DNA of 64,000 nt from Alphaproteobacteria bacterium (GTDB taxonomy: Bacteria; Myxococcota_A; UBA796; CAJQPC01). Where the stretch lies: NCBI GenBank assembly GCA_020632795.1, contig JACKEV010000015.1, positions 62,001 through 126,000 on the forward strand. The letters are read 5' to 3'. Both the position numbers and the translations under genes were made by a program. This document shows, in pieces, positions 36,563 through 45,345 of this stretch. The notes below the pieces were generated by a model. The model saw nothing but the letters and a program-made list of their open reading frames with translations, was not told where the DNA came from and did no database searches. Within the stretch, counting starts at the first letter, position 1. Each line of letters opens with the position of its first letter.

Positions 36563-37473
36563 ACGTATGGCTGATCACCGGTGAAGCCGGGCTGAACCGG
36601 CTCACCCCGCGCGCGCTGCTGGACGCGGCGGCCGGCGAGGGCGTGACGATCCGGCCGGTGCTGCCCGAGCGCTGCGCCTGCGTGATGCGCGCCGGCGCGC
36701 TGGAGGTCTGGGAGCAGGGCCAGCGGCTGCCTCTGCCGGACGCCGCGCTGAGCTGGAGGGCCTCCACGGGCGACCACAACGTGCTCAGCTTCTGCCGGCA
36801 CCTGGAGGCGGCGGGCGTGGTCGTGGTGAACCCCACCGAGGCACTGGCCTGCGGTCGGGACAAGGGGGCCACCCTGCAGAAGGTCGCCGCGGCGGGCCTC
36901 CCCGTGCCCTGGAGCGCCCTGGCCCACCCGCTGGCCCCGCCCCCGGTGACGCTGCCCGTGGTGGTCAAGGAGGTGGTCGGCGCGGGCGGCACGGGCGTGT
37001 TCCTGTGTCGCACCGCGGCCGAGCTGGAGCGCACGCTGGCCCGCCTGGCGCAGCGCCCCGGCGAGTCGGTGCTCTTCCAGGCCTTCGTCACCTGCGAGCC
37101 CGTGTTCGACCTCAAGGTCTGCGTGGTCGACGGTCAGGTGGTCGGCGGCATCCGCCGCGTCGCGCGCTCCGGCGAGTGGCGGGCGAACATGGCCGCCGGG
37201 GCGAAGGCAGAGGTCTGGGACGTGGACCCGGACTCGGCGCGGCTCGCCGTGGCCGCCTGCCGCGCCGTAGGCCTGGACATCGGCGGGGTGGACCTGCTCC
37301 TGGGGCCCGAGGGCCTGCTGTTCAACGAGGTGAACCCCGCGCCGCAGTTCGCCGAAGGGGGCGAGCAGGCCCCCTGGATCGGGGAGATGTGCGCGCGCAT
37401 CTTCCAGCTGCTTCGGGCGCGACATCGGCCCTTGCGCGCAGACCCGGAGGGCCACCAGCAGCGGCACCTCTGA
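36559..37473 (+). CDS. RimK-like ATP-grasp ligase
   Basis: 304 aa. RimK-type layout: NPTEALACGRDKGATLQKVAAAGLPVP leads to the ATP-grasp lysine in VVVKEVVGAGGTGVFL, then QAFVTCEPVFDLKVCVVDGQVVGGIRR and the Mg-binding end GVDLLLGPEGLLFNEVNPAPQF, with Asp, Glu and Asn ligands (all quoted in parts). Such enzymes join an amino acid or amine to a carboxylate using ATP. With a coupled GNAT and a nearby sulfotransferase it may belong to a small modification pathway; no precursor peptide was seen. Confidence 0.87.
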   Translation: MNVWLITGEAGLNRLTPRALLDAAAGEGVTIRPVLPERCACVMRAGALEVWEQGQRLPLPDAALSWRASTGDHNVLSFCRHLEAAGVVVVNPTEALACGRDKGATLQKVAAAGLPVPWSALAHPLAPPPVTLPVVVKEVVGAGGTGVFLCRTAAELERTLARLAQRPGESVLFQAFVTCEPVFDLKVCVVDGQVVGGIRRVARSGEWRANMAAGAKAEVWDVDPDSARLAVAACRAVGLDIGGVDLLLGPEGLLFNEVNPAPQFAEGGEQAPWIGEMCARIFQLLRARHRPLRADPEGHQQRHL

Positions 37474-37542
37474 GGTTAACAACCCCCCCTCCCCCGCGGA
37501 CTCTCCTCCCCTACCCCCCAGCCGCAACCTGAGGAGACCGCC

Positions 37543-38658
37543 ATGACGCTCGCCCCCCTCCTCCTGGCACTCGCCTGCACCGCCAAGGACGCCCCCGTCG
37601 ACTCCGCCGTCGACGACACCGCTGCGTCCACCCCCGAGGTCCTCGCCGACCCCCAGACCGGCGCCGTCGAATTGGGCGCCGACGTCACCCTCGCCTTCGG
37701 CCCCCAGGGCCACCTCGCGATCGGCGATGGGGACAACGACCGCCTCGTCGTGGTCGCCACCGGCGAGACCGAGGGTAACGGCCTGGTGCGCTTTGATGAC
37801 CTGGACATCTACCAGCAGCTCGCGGACGCGATGGGCTGGTCACGGGGTGATGTCCAGGTCACCGACATCGCCGTGAACCGCGCCGCCGGGCAGGTCTGGG
37901 TCGCCGGGGTCACCCCCCTGGGCGAGACCGGGATCTTCGCCGTCGAGGCCGACGGCAGCCTGCGCCTGCTCGACCTCAGCGCGGTCACCTATGCCGTCAT
38001 CCCCTACCCCGAGGTCTCCGGGCCCGGGTCCATCGTCACGGACATCGCCTGGTCCGAGACAGCCCTGGTCGCGGTCGCGACCGAAGGTGGATGGTCCGCC
38101 AGCCAGGTCGTCACCGCCGACCTGCCCGTCACGCACGACGCCCCTGCGCTGGTGGCCTCCACCAACACCTACCACCGCACCCACCGCGCCTGGGAGACCA
38201 CCGCCCCGGTCTCCACGCTGTGGGCGGTGGAGGTCGACGGCGTCGAGCAGCTCGCCGCCAGCTACGCCTGCACCCCCGTGGTCCGCCTCGACCTGGACGA
38301 CCTGCGCCAGGACGGCAGCGAGGTGGTCGGCGAGACCCCCTTCGACTTCGGCGGCGGCAAGCAGGCCATGGAGATCGTGGTCGCCGGAGACTGGCTGTAC
38401 GCCGGCCTCTGGGGCCTGGGCACCGGCAGCAACTGGGACGCCATCGGCGGCGCCCGGGTGCAGGTCTCCGTCCTGGAGCAGTCCGCCGCGCTGGACGAGG
38501 TCGCCCCGGTGGTCCTGGGCGGCGGCGCCGGGGCGTCCCCCACCACGGAGGAGGCCGAGCTGTTCCCCCCGCTGGACGGGGCCTGGATGATCGACGTCCT
38601 CGATGACGCCCACCTGGTGGCCCTCCGCGACGCGCAGCTCGTGATCCTCGACCTCTGA
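37543..38658 (+). CDS. Hypothetical lipoprotein, propeller-like
   Basis: 371 aa. ATG after GAGGAG. Lipoprotein signal MTLAPLLLALAC (Cys12), then an Asp/Thr-rich spacer (DAPVDSAVDDTAAST) typical of surface lipoproteins in this genome. The body has repeated beta motifs (VAVNRAAGQVWVAGVTPLGE-like, IAWSETALVAVATEGGW, WLYAGLWGLGTG) that suggest a propeller. No enzyme motif. It is 2 bp upstream of 38661-39701 and likely transcribed with it. Confidence 0.65.
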   Translation: MTLAPLLLALACTAKDAPVDSAVDDTAASTPEVLADPQTGAVELGADVTLAFGPQGHLAIGDGDNDRLVVVATGETEGNGLVRFDDLDIYQQLADAMGWSRGDVQVTDIAVNRAAGQVWVAGVTPLGETGIFAVEADGSLRLLDLSAVTYAVIPYPEVSGPGSIVTDIAWSETALVAVATEGGWSASQVVTADLPVTHDAPALVASTNTYHRTHRAWETTAPVSTLWAVEVDGVEQLAASYACTPVVRLDLDDLRQDGSEVVGETPFDFGGGKQAMEIVVAGDWLYAGLWGLGTGSNWDAIGGARVQVSVLEQSAALDEVAPVVLGGGAGASPTTEEAELFPPLDGAWMIDVLDDAHLVALRDAQLVILDL

Positions 38659-38660
38659 TC

Positions 38661-39701
38661 GTGCTCCTCCTCCTGCTGGCCTGCGGCGCCGCGCCGACGG
38701 TGCACATCGAGGGCGACCCCGCCCGCCCGGAGGTCCGGGTGACCGCGGCCGGCGACCTCGACCCCGGCGCCCTGCGGGTCCGGCGCCTCGACGCCGACGG
38801 GCCGCTCGCCGGGACCATCACCCGCGAGGGCGACGCCCTTGTGTTCCGCCCGGCCTTCACCCTGGACCCCGGGGCGCGCTTCGTCGCCCAGGTGGAGCTG
38901 CCCACCGGCGGCGCCCTGGAGCAGAGCTGGACCGTGCCCGGGGGGACCCCCACCCCGCCGCCCGAGGTCGTCTCGGTGCGCCCGGCCCTCGACGCGCTGC
39001 CCGCCAACCAGCTCAAGCTCTACCTCACCTTCTCCGCCCCCATGCGCAGCGACCGCGACGTGGTCGGCGGCGTGCGCCTCGTGGAGGAGACCAGCGGCCA
39101 CGACGACCCCCTGGCCTGGTACCGCGAGGAGCTGTGGGACCGCGACCGCCAGCGGCTGACCCTCGTCTTCCACCCCGGCCGGGTGAAGACCGACATCCCG
39201 TTCGCCGAGGGCCTGGGCCCGGTGCTGATGGAGGGCCACCGCTACCGCGTCGAGGCCACCAAGGCCCTGCAGGGCGCCGACGGCCAGCCCCTGGCCGCGC
39301 CCTGGACCTGGCGCTTCACCGTGGGCCCCGCCGACCACACCCGCCCCCGCCCCGAGGACTGGACCCTGGACGCGCCCGCCGCCGGCTCCCGCGACCCGCT
39401 GGTCCTCCACTTCGACGAGCCGGTGGAGCCGGTGCTCACCGAGACGGCCTTCCGGGTGGAGGCCGACGGCGCCACCGTGCCCGTGGTGTGGGCCGTCTCG
39501 GCCGACAGCCTGCGGATCGAGGGGGTGCCGGCGCAGCCCTGGGCCGCCGCGCCCCACCGCCTCCTGCGGGAGGGCCGGATCGAGGACCTCGCCGGGAACA
39601 CCCCGGAGCGCCGCTTCGACGGGCCGGCGGATGAGGTGCGGCGGCAGGACGCGGCGCAGGCGGCGTGGGACTTCGCGCCCGGGTCACCCCCCGAGGGCTG
39701 A
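38661..39701 (+). CDS. Lipoprotein with Ig-like (SbsA/Big_5) domains
   Basis: 346 aa from GTG, 2 bp after the previous stop. Lipoprotein signal MLLLLLAC with Cys8. The core EVVSVRPALDALPANQLKLYLTFSAPM (in parts) followed by GHRYRVEATKALQGADGQPL and WTWRFTVGP is the Big_5/SbsA Ig-like fold, then a second similar domain (PLVLHFDEPVEPVLTETAFRV). Such domains build surface or adhesive proteins. Convergent with the fructosamine kinase gene; the two coding ends overlap by 18 bp. Confidence 0.75.
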   Translation: MLLLLLACGAAPTVHIEGDPARPEVRVTAAGDLDPGALRVRRLDADGPLAGTITREGDALVFRPAFTLDPGARFVAQVELPTGGALEQSWTVPGGTPTPPPEVVSVRPALDALPANQLKLYLTFSAPMRSDRDVVGGVRLVEETSGHDDPLAWYREELWDRDRQRLTLVFHPGRVKTDIPFAEGLGPVLMEGHRYRVEATKALQGADGQPLAAPWTWRFTVGPADHTRPRPEDWTLDAPAAGSRDPLVLHFDEPVEPVLTETAFRVEADGATVPVVWAVSADSLRIEGVPAQPWAAAPHRLLREGRIEDLAGNTPERRFDGPADEVRRQDAAQAAWDFAPGSPPEG

Positions 39702-40544
39702 CACCGCCCCCTCCACCCCCGAGACCCACCCGCGCCCGAACAGGTTCACGTGAACCAGCAGGTAGTAGAGCTGATACAGCGGGATCCGCGCTTCGTGCCC
39801 CGCCGCCAGCGGCCACGCCTCGGCATACGCGTCGAAGCACCGCCCCGAGAACCCCCCGAACAGCCGCATCATCGCCAGGTCCACCTCCCGGTGCCCCCCG
39901 TACGCCGCCGGGTCGATGAGCCAGCTTCGCCCCGGGTCGTCCACCAGGCGGTTGCCGCCCCACAGGTCCCCGTGCAGCCGGGCGGGGGGCTCGGGCGGGC
40001 CCACCAGCGCCGGGACCCGGTCGATGACGCGCGCCACCCGCCGCCGGACCGCCGCCGGCAGCCGCTCCCCGGCCCGCTCCAGCTGAGGGAGCAGCCGCCG
40101 CTGCGCCCAGAAGGTCGCCCAGTCGGCCTCCGGTGTGTTGTCCTGGGGCAGGGCGCCGATGAGGTTGTCATGGTCCAGGCCGAAGCCGGGCGCGCCGGAC
40201 CGGTGCAGCGCCGCGAGGCTCCGGCCGAAGGACTCGTCGGCGGCCGCGCTGCCCCGCCCCGGCGGGATGAAGGACAGCGCCATCCACGGCGTCTCCGCGC
40301 CCGGCGCCGACAGGGCCAGCACCTCCGGCACCGGCAGCGCACCCGGCTCGCCCAGCCAGCGCAGGCCCGCCGCCTCCACCCGGAACCAGCCGTCCCCGCC
40401 CCCCGGCCGCGCCTTGAGGAACACCCGCCGGCCCGGCGTGCGCAGCACCCAGGCCTCGTTGATGTCGCCCCCGGCCGCCCGGGACGCCGACACCACCGGC
40501 TCGCCCAGGGCGCGGGCCACGGCCTCACGCAGCGCCGGGCTCAC
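39684..40544 (-). CDS. Fructosamine kinase family protein
   Basis: 286 aa, GTG start overlapping the pentapeptide gene's stop (GTGA). Family sequence: AAGGDINEAWVL, VFLKARPGGGDGWFRVEAAGLRWL (in parts), ALPQDNTPEADWATFWAQRRL, the catalytic loop ARLHGDLWGGNRL (HGDLWxGN) and LIDPAAYGGHREVDLAMMRLFGGF. Members phosphorylate ketoamines on glycated proteins or free ribulosamines, so it may serve deglycation repair. Cytoplasmic. Length is normal for the bacterial family. Confidence 0.93.
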   Translation of the reverse strand: MSPALREAVARALGEPVVSASRAAGGDINEAWVLRTPGRRVFLKARPGGGDGWFRVEAAGLRWLGEPGALPVPEVLALSAPGAETPWMALSFIPPGRGSAAADESFGRSLAALHRSGAPGFGLDHDNLIGALPQDNTPEADWATFWAQRRLLPQLERAGERLPAAVRRRVARVIDRVPALVGPPEPPARLHGDLWGGNRLVDDPGRSWLIDPAAYGGHREVDLAMMRLFGGFSGRCFDAYAEAWPLAAGHEARIPLYQLYYLLVHVNLFGRGWVSGVEGAVSALGG

Positions 40545-41263
40545 CCTCGGGCCCCGGCGAGCTGCGTCGGGCTCAGGAACAGCGCCCCGCGCAGATCCAC
40601 CCCCCGAAGGTCCGCCCCCCGAAGGTCCGCCCCCCGGAGGTCCGCCTCCCGAAGGTCCGCCCCCCGGAGGTCCGCCCCGATGAGGCAGGCCCCCACCAGC
40701 GCCACCCGCCGCAGATCCCGGCCCCGCAGGTCCACCCCCAGGAGGTCCCGGCCGCTCCAGTCCCGCGCCCCGGCGCCCCGGACCGCCGCGCTGACCTGTG
40801 CCAGCAGCGCGCCGACCTTCCGCCGCGCCGCCGCCACGTCCACGCCGCGCAGCGCCGCCCCCTCCAGCCCGGCCAGCGCCTCGATCTCGGCGACGCTCTG
40901 CTGAAGCGCCGACGCCATCGATGTCTCCAGCGCCAGCGCTGCGTGCAGGTGCCACAGCAGGCTGTGGAGCTGGAGCATCACGCCGAAGTCCGCGAACAGG
41001 GCCGCCGCAGCCTCGGGTCCGTCCCGCCAGTGCCGCCCCCGGGAGACCCGCTGCCCGGCGCCGAAGCAGTCGAAGGCCGCGCAGCCCGGGAAGCCCGCCG
41101 CCCGCAGGCGGTCGTGGACGCCGCAGCGGCAGTCCGGCCGAAGGTTCGGGCAGGGCTCCCCCGGGGCCTTGTCGAGGGCGAAGTCCGCCGAGGCCGCGAA
41201 GCCCGGCGCCACGCAGCACAGGCCCACGCAGGAGGCGCAGTCCGCCTGGAGGTCGAGGGTCAT
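40541..41263 (-). CDS. Cys-cluster plus pentapeptide-repeat protein
   Basis: 240 aa. The N-terminal 60 residues carry a YkgJ-like metal-binding cluster: CASCVGLCC, CPNLRPDCRCGVH and FPGCAAFDCFGAGQRV. A helical middle follows, and the C-terminal ~70 residues are pentapeptide repeats A(D/N)LRG (RDLLGVDLRGRDLRR, ADLRGADLREADLRG), which form a right-handed beta-helix that can mimic DNA. The combination with a Cys cluster is uncommon. Coupled to the fructosamine kinase by GTGA. Repetitive DNA near 40600-40680 is explained by the pentapeptides. Confidence 0.8.
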   Translation of the reverse strand: MTLDLQADCASCVGLCCVAPGFAASADFALDKAPGEPCPNLRPDCRCGVHDRLRAAGFPGCAAFDCFGAGQRVSRGRHWRDGPEAAAALFADFGVMLQLHSLLWHLHAALALETSMASALQQSVAEIEALAGLEGAALRGVDVAAARRKVGALLAQVSAAVRGAGARDWSGRDLLGVDLRGRDLRRVALVGACLIGADLRGADLREADLRGADLRGADLRGVDLRGALFLSPTQLAGARG

Positions 41264-41284
41264 CGCCCCCCGATATCCCGGCGC

Positions 41285-41301
41285 TGTCCACCGCGTGGAC
41301 A
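41285..41301. promoter_or_regulatory. Palindrome, candidate activator site
   Basis: TGTCCACCGCGTGGACA has perfect 7-bp arms around CGC. Its centre is about 86 bp upstream of the transcription start predicted from the -24/-12 element at 41353, a normal enhancer distance. It differs from the palindromes at 15397, so a different activator may bind. Confidence 0.45.
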
Positions 41302-41352
41302 CCGCCGCCCACCGCGCAGACAGGCCACGGCGCGCCAGGGCCCCCCGAGCGC

Positions 41353-41368
41353 TGGCACGCCCGTTGCT
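41353..41368 (+). promoter_or_regulatory. Consensus sigma-54 (-24/-12) promoter
   Basis: TGGCACGCCCGTTGCT fits TGGCAC-N5-TTGCW at all fixed positions with GG and GC 10 bp apart. Predicted start near 41379, 23 bp before the ATG at 41402. It faces the gene for an exported protein of unknown function. Confidence 0.85.
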
Positions 41369-41401
41369 TTGAGCTAAGCTCCACCCTCGGAGCCGCTCCC
41401 C

Positions 41402-42193
41402 ATGCTCGCCCTCCTGCTCACCCTCCTGCTCCTCGTCGCCCCGGCCCACGCCACCACGCGGGACCTGGACCTCCCCCTGCGCGACCCCCAGGCCGCCGCC
41501 ACGCTGACGGCCGTGTTCGGGGACCAGTGGACCGGCGGGGTGGAGCGCACCCGCTACGACGACAAGTGGTACGACGAGATCGCCCTGGCCAAGGTCCCCG
41601 AGGGCTACCTGCCGCTCATCTCCGGCGAGGGCGGCCAGGACGTGCCCCAGGACCTCATCGGCGACGTCATCTTCCGCCGCTTCGAGCAGCTCCCCCAGCA
41701 GAGCGGCTGGGTCAAGCACGTCGAGAACCTGGGCGGCGGCTACGACCCCGTCCTGGGTGCCGACTACCAGGACACCGCCTTCCTGCTGGACTCGGTGTTC
41801 ATGTACGTCGCCTTCATCTGGCGCATCCACCGGGTGGAGGACGACCTCGGCCGCACGGTGCTGTGGTTCGAGAAGCTCAGCCCCGAGGCCGTCACGCCCC
41901 AGGTCTGGGACCGCTACCAGCGCCGGGTGGCCGCCATCCACGCCCAGACGGGCCGCCGCTGGGTGGCGAACGCCATCGTCGAGCCGGCGGTGCTCTACGG
42001 CGCCTTCGTGGTCGAGCCGGGCCAGGTCCACGCCAGCCGGGTCACCTTCGCCGCCCACCTCGTGTTCGGCCCCGACGACAGCTGGCTGGCCGCCTACGCC
42101 ACGCGCCTGCCCTTCGTGCTGCGCCTGGCCATCGGCGAGGTGTTCAACGCGGCGGTGCGGATCTGCCTGGACGAGCTGGCCGTCAGCCCCTGA
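41402..42193 (+). CDS. Hypothetical exported protein under sigma-54 control
   Basis: 263 aa. Clear Sec signal MLALLLTLLLLVAPAHATT, cleaved near AHA. The mature part is soluble with many aromatic residues (DQWTGGVERTRYDDKWYDEIALAKV, MYVAFIWRIHRVEDDLGRTVLWFEKLSPE quoted in parts) and a C-terminal helix. I cannot name the family. A consensus sigma-54 promoter lies 34 bp upstream, so expression should depend on an enhancer-binding protein. Its 3' end overlaps the convergent hydrolase gene by 11 bp. Confidence 0.7.
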   Translation: MLALLLTLLLLVAPAHATTRDLDLPLRDPQAAATLTAVFGDQWTGGVERTRYDDKWYDEIALAKVPEGYLPLISGEGGQDVPQDLIGDVIFRRFEQLPQQSGWVKHVENLGGGYDPVLGADYQDTAFLLDSVFMYVAFIWRIHRVEDDLGRTVLWFEKLSPEAVTPQVWDRYQRRVAAIHAQTGRRWVANAIVEPAVLYGAFVVEPGQVHASRVTFAAHLVFGPDDSWLAAYATRLPFVLRLAIGEVFNAAVRICLDELAVSP

Positions 42194-43820
42194 CCGCCAC
42201 CGGCAGCAGGATCGCCGACGGCCGCGCCGGGTCGTGGTGGATCCACCGGGTCACCGGGACCAGGGTGGTGGCGGTGGCCAGAGGCTCGTCGGTCCCCATG
42301 TTCCGGGCCCACCGGGGGAAGGCCCCGCCCGAGACCTGCACCCGCAGCCGGCGCCCGGCGGCGAAGTGGGAGGCCGTCGGGGCCAGCGTCACCCGCACGC
42401 AGCGGGGCTCCTCGGGCGAGCCGTCCGTGACCACGACCCGCTGGAGCCCGTCGCACACGTTCACCGAGCGCCCCGAGGGCAGCACCTCGCACAGGCGCAC
42501 GAACACGTCGAACCAGGGCCGCTCGGCGTGGACCCAGACCTCGGCCTCCACCGGGCCGATGACCTCCAGATCCTCCAGCAGGGGCGAGCTGGTGAAGACG
42601 AGCACGTCGTTGCGGGCCTCGTGGCGGCGGTTGTCGACCCGCACCCGCATCATGAGCTGCGCCCGGTAGGCCGCGCCCACCGCCGGGGTGGGGTCGGCGG
42701 GGTCGTAGCGCAGCGCGTCCGGCGCGGAGGGCTCGGGCGGCCCGCGGCCGAGCCCGCCCCCGCCGTACAGGTACCAGCGCTGCACCTGCGTGCCCGGCGG
42801 GGGGAACACCTCGTCCTCCCGCCACGCCTCCGCGCCCAGCACGTAGTAGCGCACCGGCGCGCCCCGCAGGCCGGCGCGGTCGCCCAGCAGGTGCGCCCGC
42901 ATCCAGGCCAGGCCCTCCCGCTGCCCGATGCTGGCGGCCTCGGTGGCGAAGTGGCTCCACGGCCCGATCGTCAGCCAGGGCTGGCGCCCGGCGTCGCGCA
43001 GGGCCGCGTAGTCCTCCAGCAGCATCGGGATGAAGAAGTCGAACCAGCCGCCCACCAGGTGGGCCGGGGCGGTGACCTGCGGCAGGGCGGTGTGGTGGTC
43101 CCCGGGCGCCCAGTACGGAGCCTCCGGCCCGGCCTCCAGCCAGGCCGACCAGAACGGGAAGCGGCGCCCGAAGGCGGCCTCGTCGCCCTCGCTCAGCGGC
43201 AGGCGGCCGGCCGCACGGCGCACCCTGCCGCCCACGTCGTAGGCCCCGAACATCTGCTGGAAGCTGCTGCCCTCCTGGGTGTGGATGAGCGAGCACCAGA
43301 ACAGCCAGACCTCCAGGGCGAAGGCCCCGCCCGGGAACATCGCCCGCCCGATGTCCGCCCCGATGAGCTGGGGGCTGATCGCAGCCAGCCGGTCCCCGGC
43401 GCCCGCCGCGATGGCCCACTGGGTGAAGCCCAGGTAGCTGGCCCCGGTGGTGCCCACCGATCCGTTGAACCAGGGCTGGGCCTCCAGCCAGGCGAGCACG
43501 GCCAGCCCGTCGGCCTGCTCCTGGCGGAACGGGTCGAGCTGGCCCTCGGAGCCCATCGTGCCCCGGCCGCTCACCATCACGCAGTTGAACCCCTGCCCCG
43601 CGACGATCTCCCCGATGAAGCCCCCCCGCTGCCGATCCGCGTACACCGAGCGGCTCAGGATGGTGGGGCAGGGCCCCAGGTCGCGGGGGAAGTAGCGGTC
43701 GGCGTACAGGGTCACCCCGTCGGGCAGCCGGACGGGGAGGTCCTTCTCGCAGGCGACGTCCCGGCTCGCGGGGGCGGGCAGCCCGAACGCGCGGGCCATG
43801 ATCCGGGCCATCAGGCTCAT
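42183..43820 (-). CDS. CocE/NonD-type X-Pro dipeptidyl-peptidase family hydrolase
   Basis: 545 aa. ATG at 43820 follows GGGAGG. The N-terminal alpha/beta domain begins VRLPDGVTLYADRYFP and holds the nucleophile in GTTGASYLGFTQW (Ser128), with Asp and His near WFDFFIP and GPWSHFA. The C-terminal half is the jelly-roll domain (VFTSSPLLEDLEVIGPVEAEVWV, PRWARNMGTDEP). The family includes cocaine esterase, glutaryl acylases and X-Pro peptidases; substrate unknown. No signal peptide. It lies 31 bp downstream of nothing on its strand but follows the amylase gene's end in a convergent-free run. Confidence 0.9.
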   Translation of the reverse strand: MSLMARIMARAFGLPAPASRDVACEKDLPVRLPDGVTLYADRYFPRDLGPCPTILSRSVYADRQRGGFIGEIVAGQGFNCVMVSGRGTMGSEGQLDPFRQEQADGLAVLAWLEAQPWFNGSVGTTGASYLGFTQWAIAAGAGDRLAAISPQLIGADIGRAMFPGGAFALEVWLFWCSLIHTQEGSSFQQMFGAYDVGGRVRRAAGRLPLSEGDEAAFGRRFPFWSAWLEAGPEAPYWAPGDHHTALPQVTAPAHLVGGWFDFFIPMLLEDYAALRDAGRQPWLTIGPWSHFATEAASIGQREGLAWMRAHLLGDRAGLRGAPVRYYVLGAEAWREDEVFPPPGTQVQRWYLYGGGGLGRGPPEPSAPDALRYDPADPTPAVGAAYRAQLMMRVRVDNRRHEARNDVLVFTSSPLLEDLEVIGPVEAEVWVHAERPWFDVFVRLCEVLPSGRSVNVCDGLQRVVVTDGSPEEPRCVRVTLAPTASHFAAGRRLRVQVSGGAFPRWARNMGTDEPLATATTLVPVTRWIHHDPARPSAILLPVAVRG

Positions 43821-43851
43821 CGCTTCACACCTCCCGGGGCCTGACAGGAGC

Positions 43852-45339
43852 CTACTCCAGCCGCGCCCCCACATGCAGGGCCACCGCGTCCAGCGGCCCG
43901 ACGGTGATCTCGGCCATCCCGGCGTCGTCGACCTCCACCGAGACCCCCGCGCAGGCCCCGTCGACCCGCCCGCCGGTCATCGCGTCGCAGTACGTGCCCG
44001 CCGGCAGCCCCGCGTCGAAGACCCGGGAGAGCGTGGGCAGCTCCTCGCGGTTGATGACGATGAAGCCGAGGTCCCCGCGGGCGAAGGCGATCTGGTCGTT
44101 GCCGTTGTCCCACCAGCGCTCCACCCACGGCGCGTCGGCGGTGGCGTCGTGGAAGGCCACCATGCCCAGGATGCTGGTCCAGCGGTGCTCGCACTGCCAG
44201 GGGGCGACGCAGGCACCGCTGGCGTCGTGGACCGGCGTCACCCGGTCCCCCTCCATCGGCGGCCCCACGTCCGCGTCGGCGAAGGCGTAGCTGGACATCA
44301 GCTTGGGGCGCCCGTAGGGCCAGGCCAACATGAAGGCGTTGGCGAGGCGATACAGCCCGCCGTCGGCGAAGGTGAGCGGGTCGCCCATGACGTGGCCGCG
44401 CTGGCTGTCGTGGTTGTCCACGAAGACCAGGGCGTGGTCGCTCTCCAGGAAGCCCCAGGGTTCCCCGAACTCAACCAGCCAGGCGAGCTGCCCCTCCCGG
44501 AACACCGAGGACAGGGCCTCGCCGTACCGGAACTCGGTGACCCGGCCGTTGGCGAAGTACTCGGAGGCCTGCACCGGCTCGTGCGCCCCGGTGTAGATGA
44601 CCTCCTGGAAGACGAAGGGCGCGCCGTCCAGCCCGTTGAGCACCGCGGCGATGTCCTCGGCCGGCATGTGCTTGGCGGCGTCGACCCGGAAGCCCGCCAC
44701 CCCCAGGTCCACCAGCTTCGCGAGGTAGCCGTGCAGGGCCACCCGGACCTCGCGGTGCTCGGTGGCGAGGTCGGGCAGGGTGGCCAGCTCGCACTCCTGG
44801 ATCTCCCAGCGGGAGCCCCAGTCCTCGATGCCTCGCCGGCAGCCATGGAAGTGCGCGTCGCCGTACAGCCCCGGGAAGTCGTAGCGCGCGAAGGCCGTGC
44901 CGGCGTAGCCCACCGCCTGGTAGCCCTCGTCGGCGTTGGCCCAGGCCATGTGGTTGAGCACGGCGTCCACGTAGATCGCCACCCCGGCGTCCGCGCAGCG
45001 GGCGACCATGTCCGCGAACGCCGCCTCGTCGCCGCTGCGGCCGATCAGGTCGTAGCTGACCGGCTGGTAGCGCTCCCACCAGGGGCTCCCGTCGATGAGG
45101 CGGTACTCCTGGGGCGGCGAGACCTGCACCCCGCCGACCCCGGCCGGCCCGAGCACCTCCTCGCACTCCCGGGCCACGCTGGCCCAGGGCCACTCGAAGA
45201 GGTGGACGAAGACCTCGTGGGGGCCGGCAGGCGCCTGCACCGTGCCGCTGTCGAGCGGCGTGGGCGCGGGGGGCTCGCCGCGACACCCGGCGAGGAGGAT
45301 CAGGAGCGACGTGGGGGCCATGACCAGAGCGTAACTCAT
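43852..45339 (-). CDS. GH13 alpha-amylase lipoprotein
   Basis: 495 aa from ATG 45339 (ATG 45321 possible). Lipoprotein signal ends LLILLAGC with Cys19, so it is envelope-anchored. The barrel reads like animal/actinobacterial-type alpha-amylases: VHLFEWPWASVARECEEVL, VQVSPPQEY, YVDAVLNHM, the nucleophile in GFRVDAAKHM (Asp220), acid/base in FQEVIY (Glu246), and FVDNHDSQRG (Asp311). All three catalytic acids are present. A C-terminal beta domain follows. It would cut alpha-1,4 glucans outside the cytoplasm. The 5' end faces a truncated fragment on the other strand. Confidence 0.93.
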   Translation of the reverse strand: MSYALVMAPTSLLILLAGCRGEPPAPTPLDSGTVQAPAGPHEVFVHLFEWPWASVARECEEVLGPAGVGGVQVSPPQEYRLIDGSPWWERYQPVSYDLIGRSGDEAAFADMVARCADAGVAIYVDAVLNHMAWANADEGYQAVGYAGTAFARYDFPGLYGDAHFHGCRRGIEDWGSRWEIQECELATLPDLATEHREVRVALHGYLAKLVDLGVAGFRVDAAKHMPAEDIAAVLNGLDGAPFVFQEVIYTGAHEPVQASEYFANGRVTEFRYGEALSSVFREGQLAWLVEFGEPWGFLESDHALVFVDNHDSQRGHVMGDPLTFADGGLYRLANAFMLAWPYGRPKLMSSYAFADADVGPPMEGDRVTPVHDASGACVAPWQCEHRWTSILGMVAFHDATADAPWVERWWDNGNDQIAFARGDLGFIVINREELPTLSRVFDAGLPAGTYCDAMTGGRVDGACAGVSVEVDDAGMAEITVGPLDAVALHVGARLE

Positions 45340-45345
45340 ATCTGA

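Noticed and set aside
40590..40690. Regular short DNA repeats resembling a CRISPR-like array
   Set aside because: They encode pentapeptide repeats in frame within 40541-41263; unit is 15 bp and there are no spacers.
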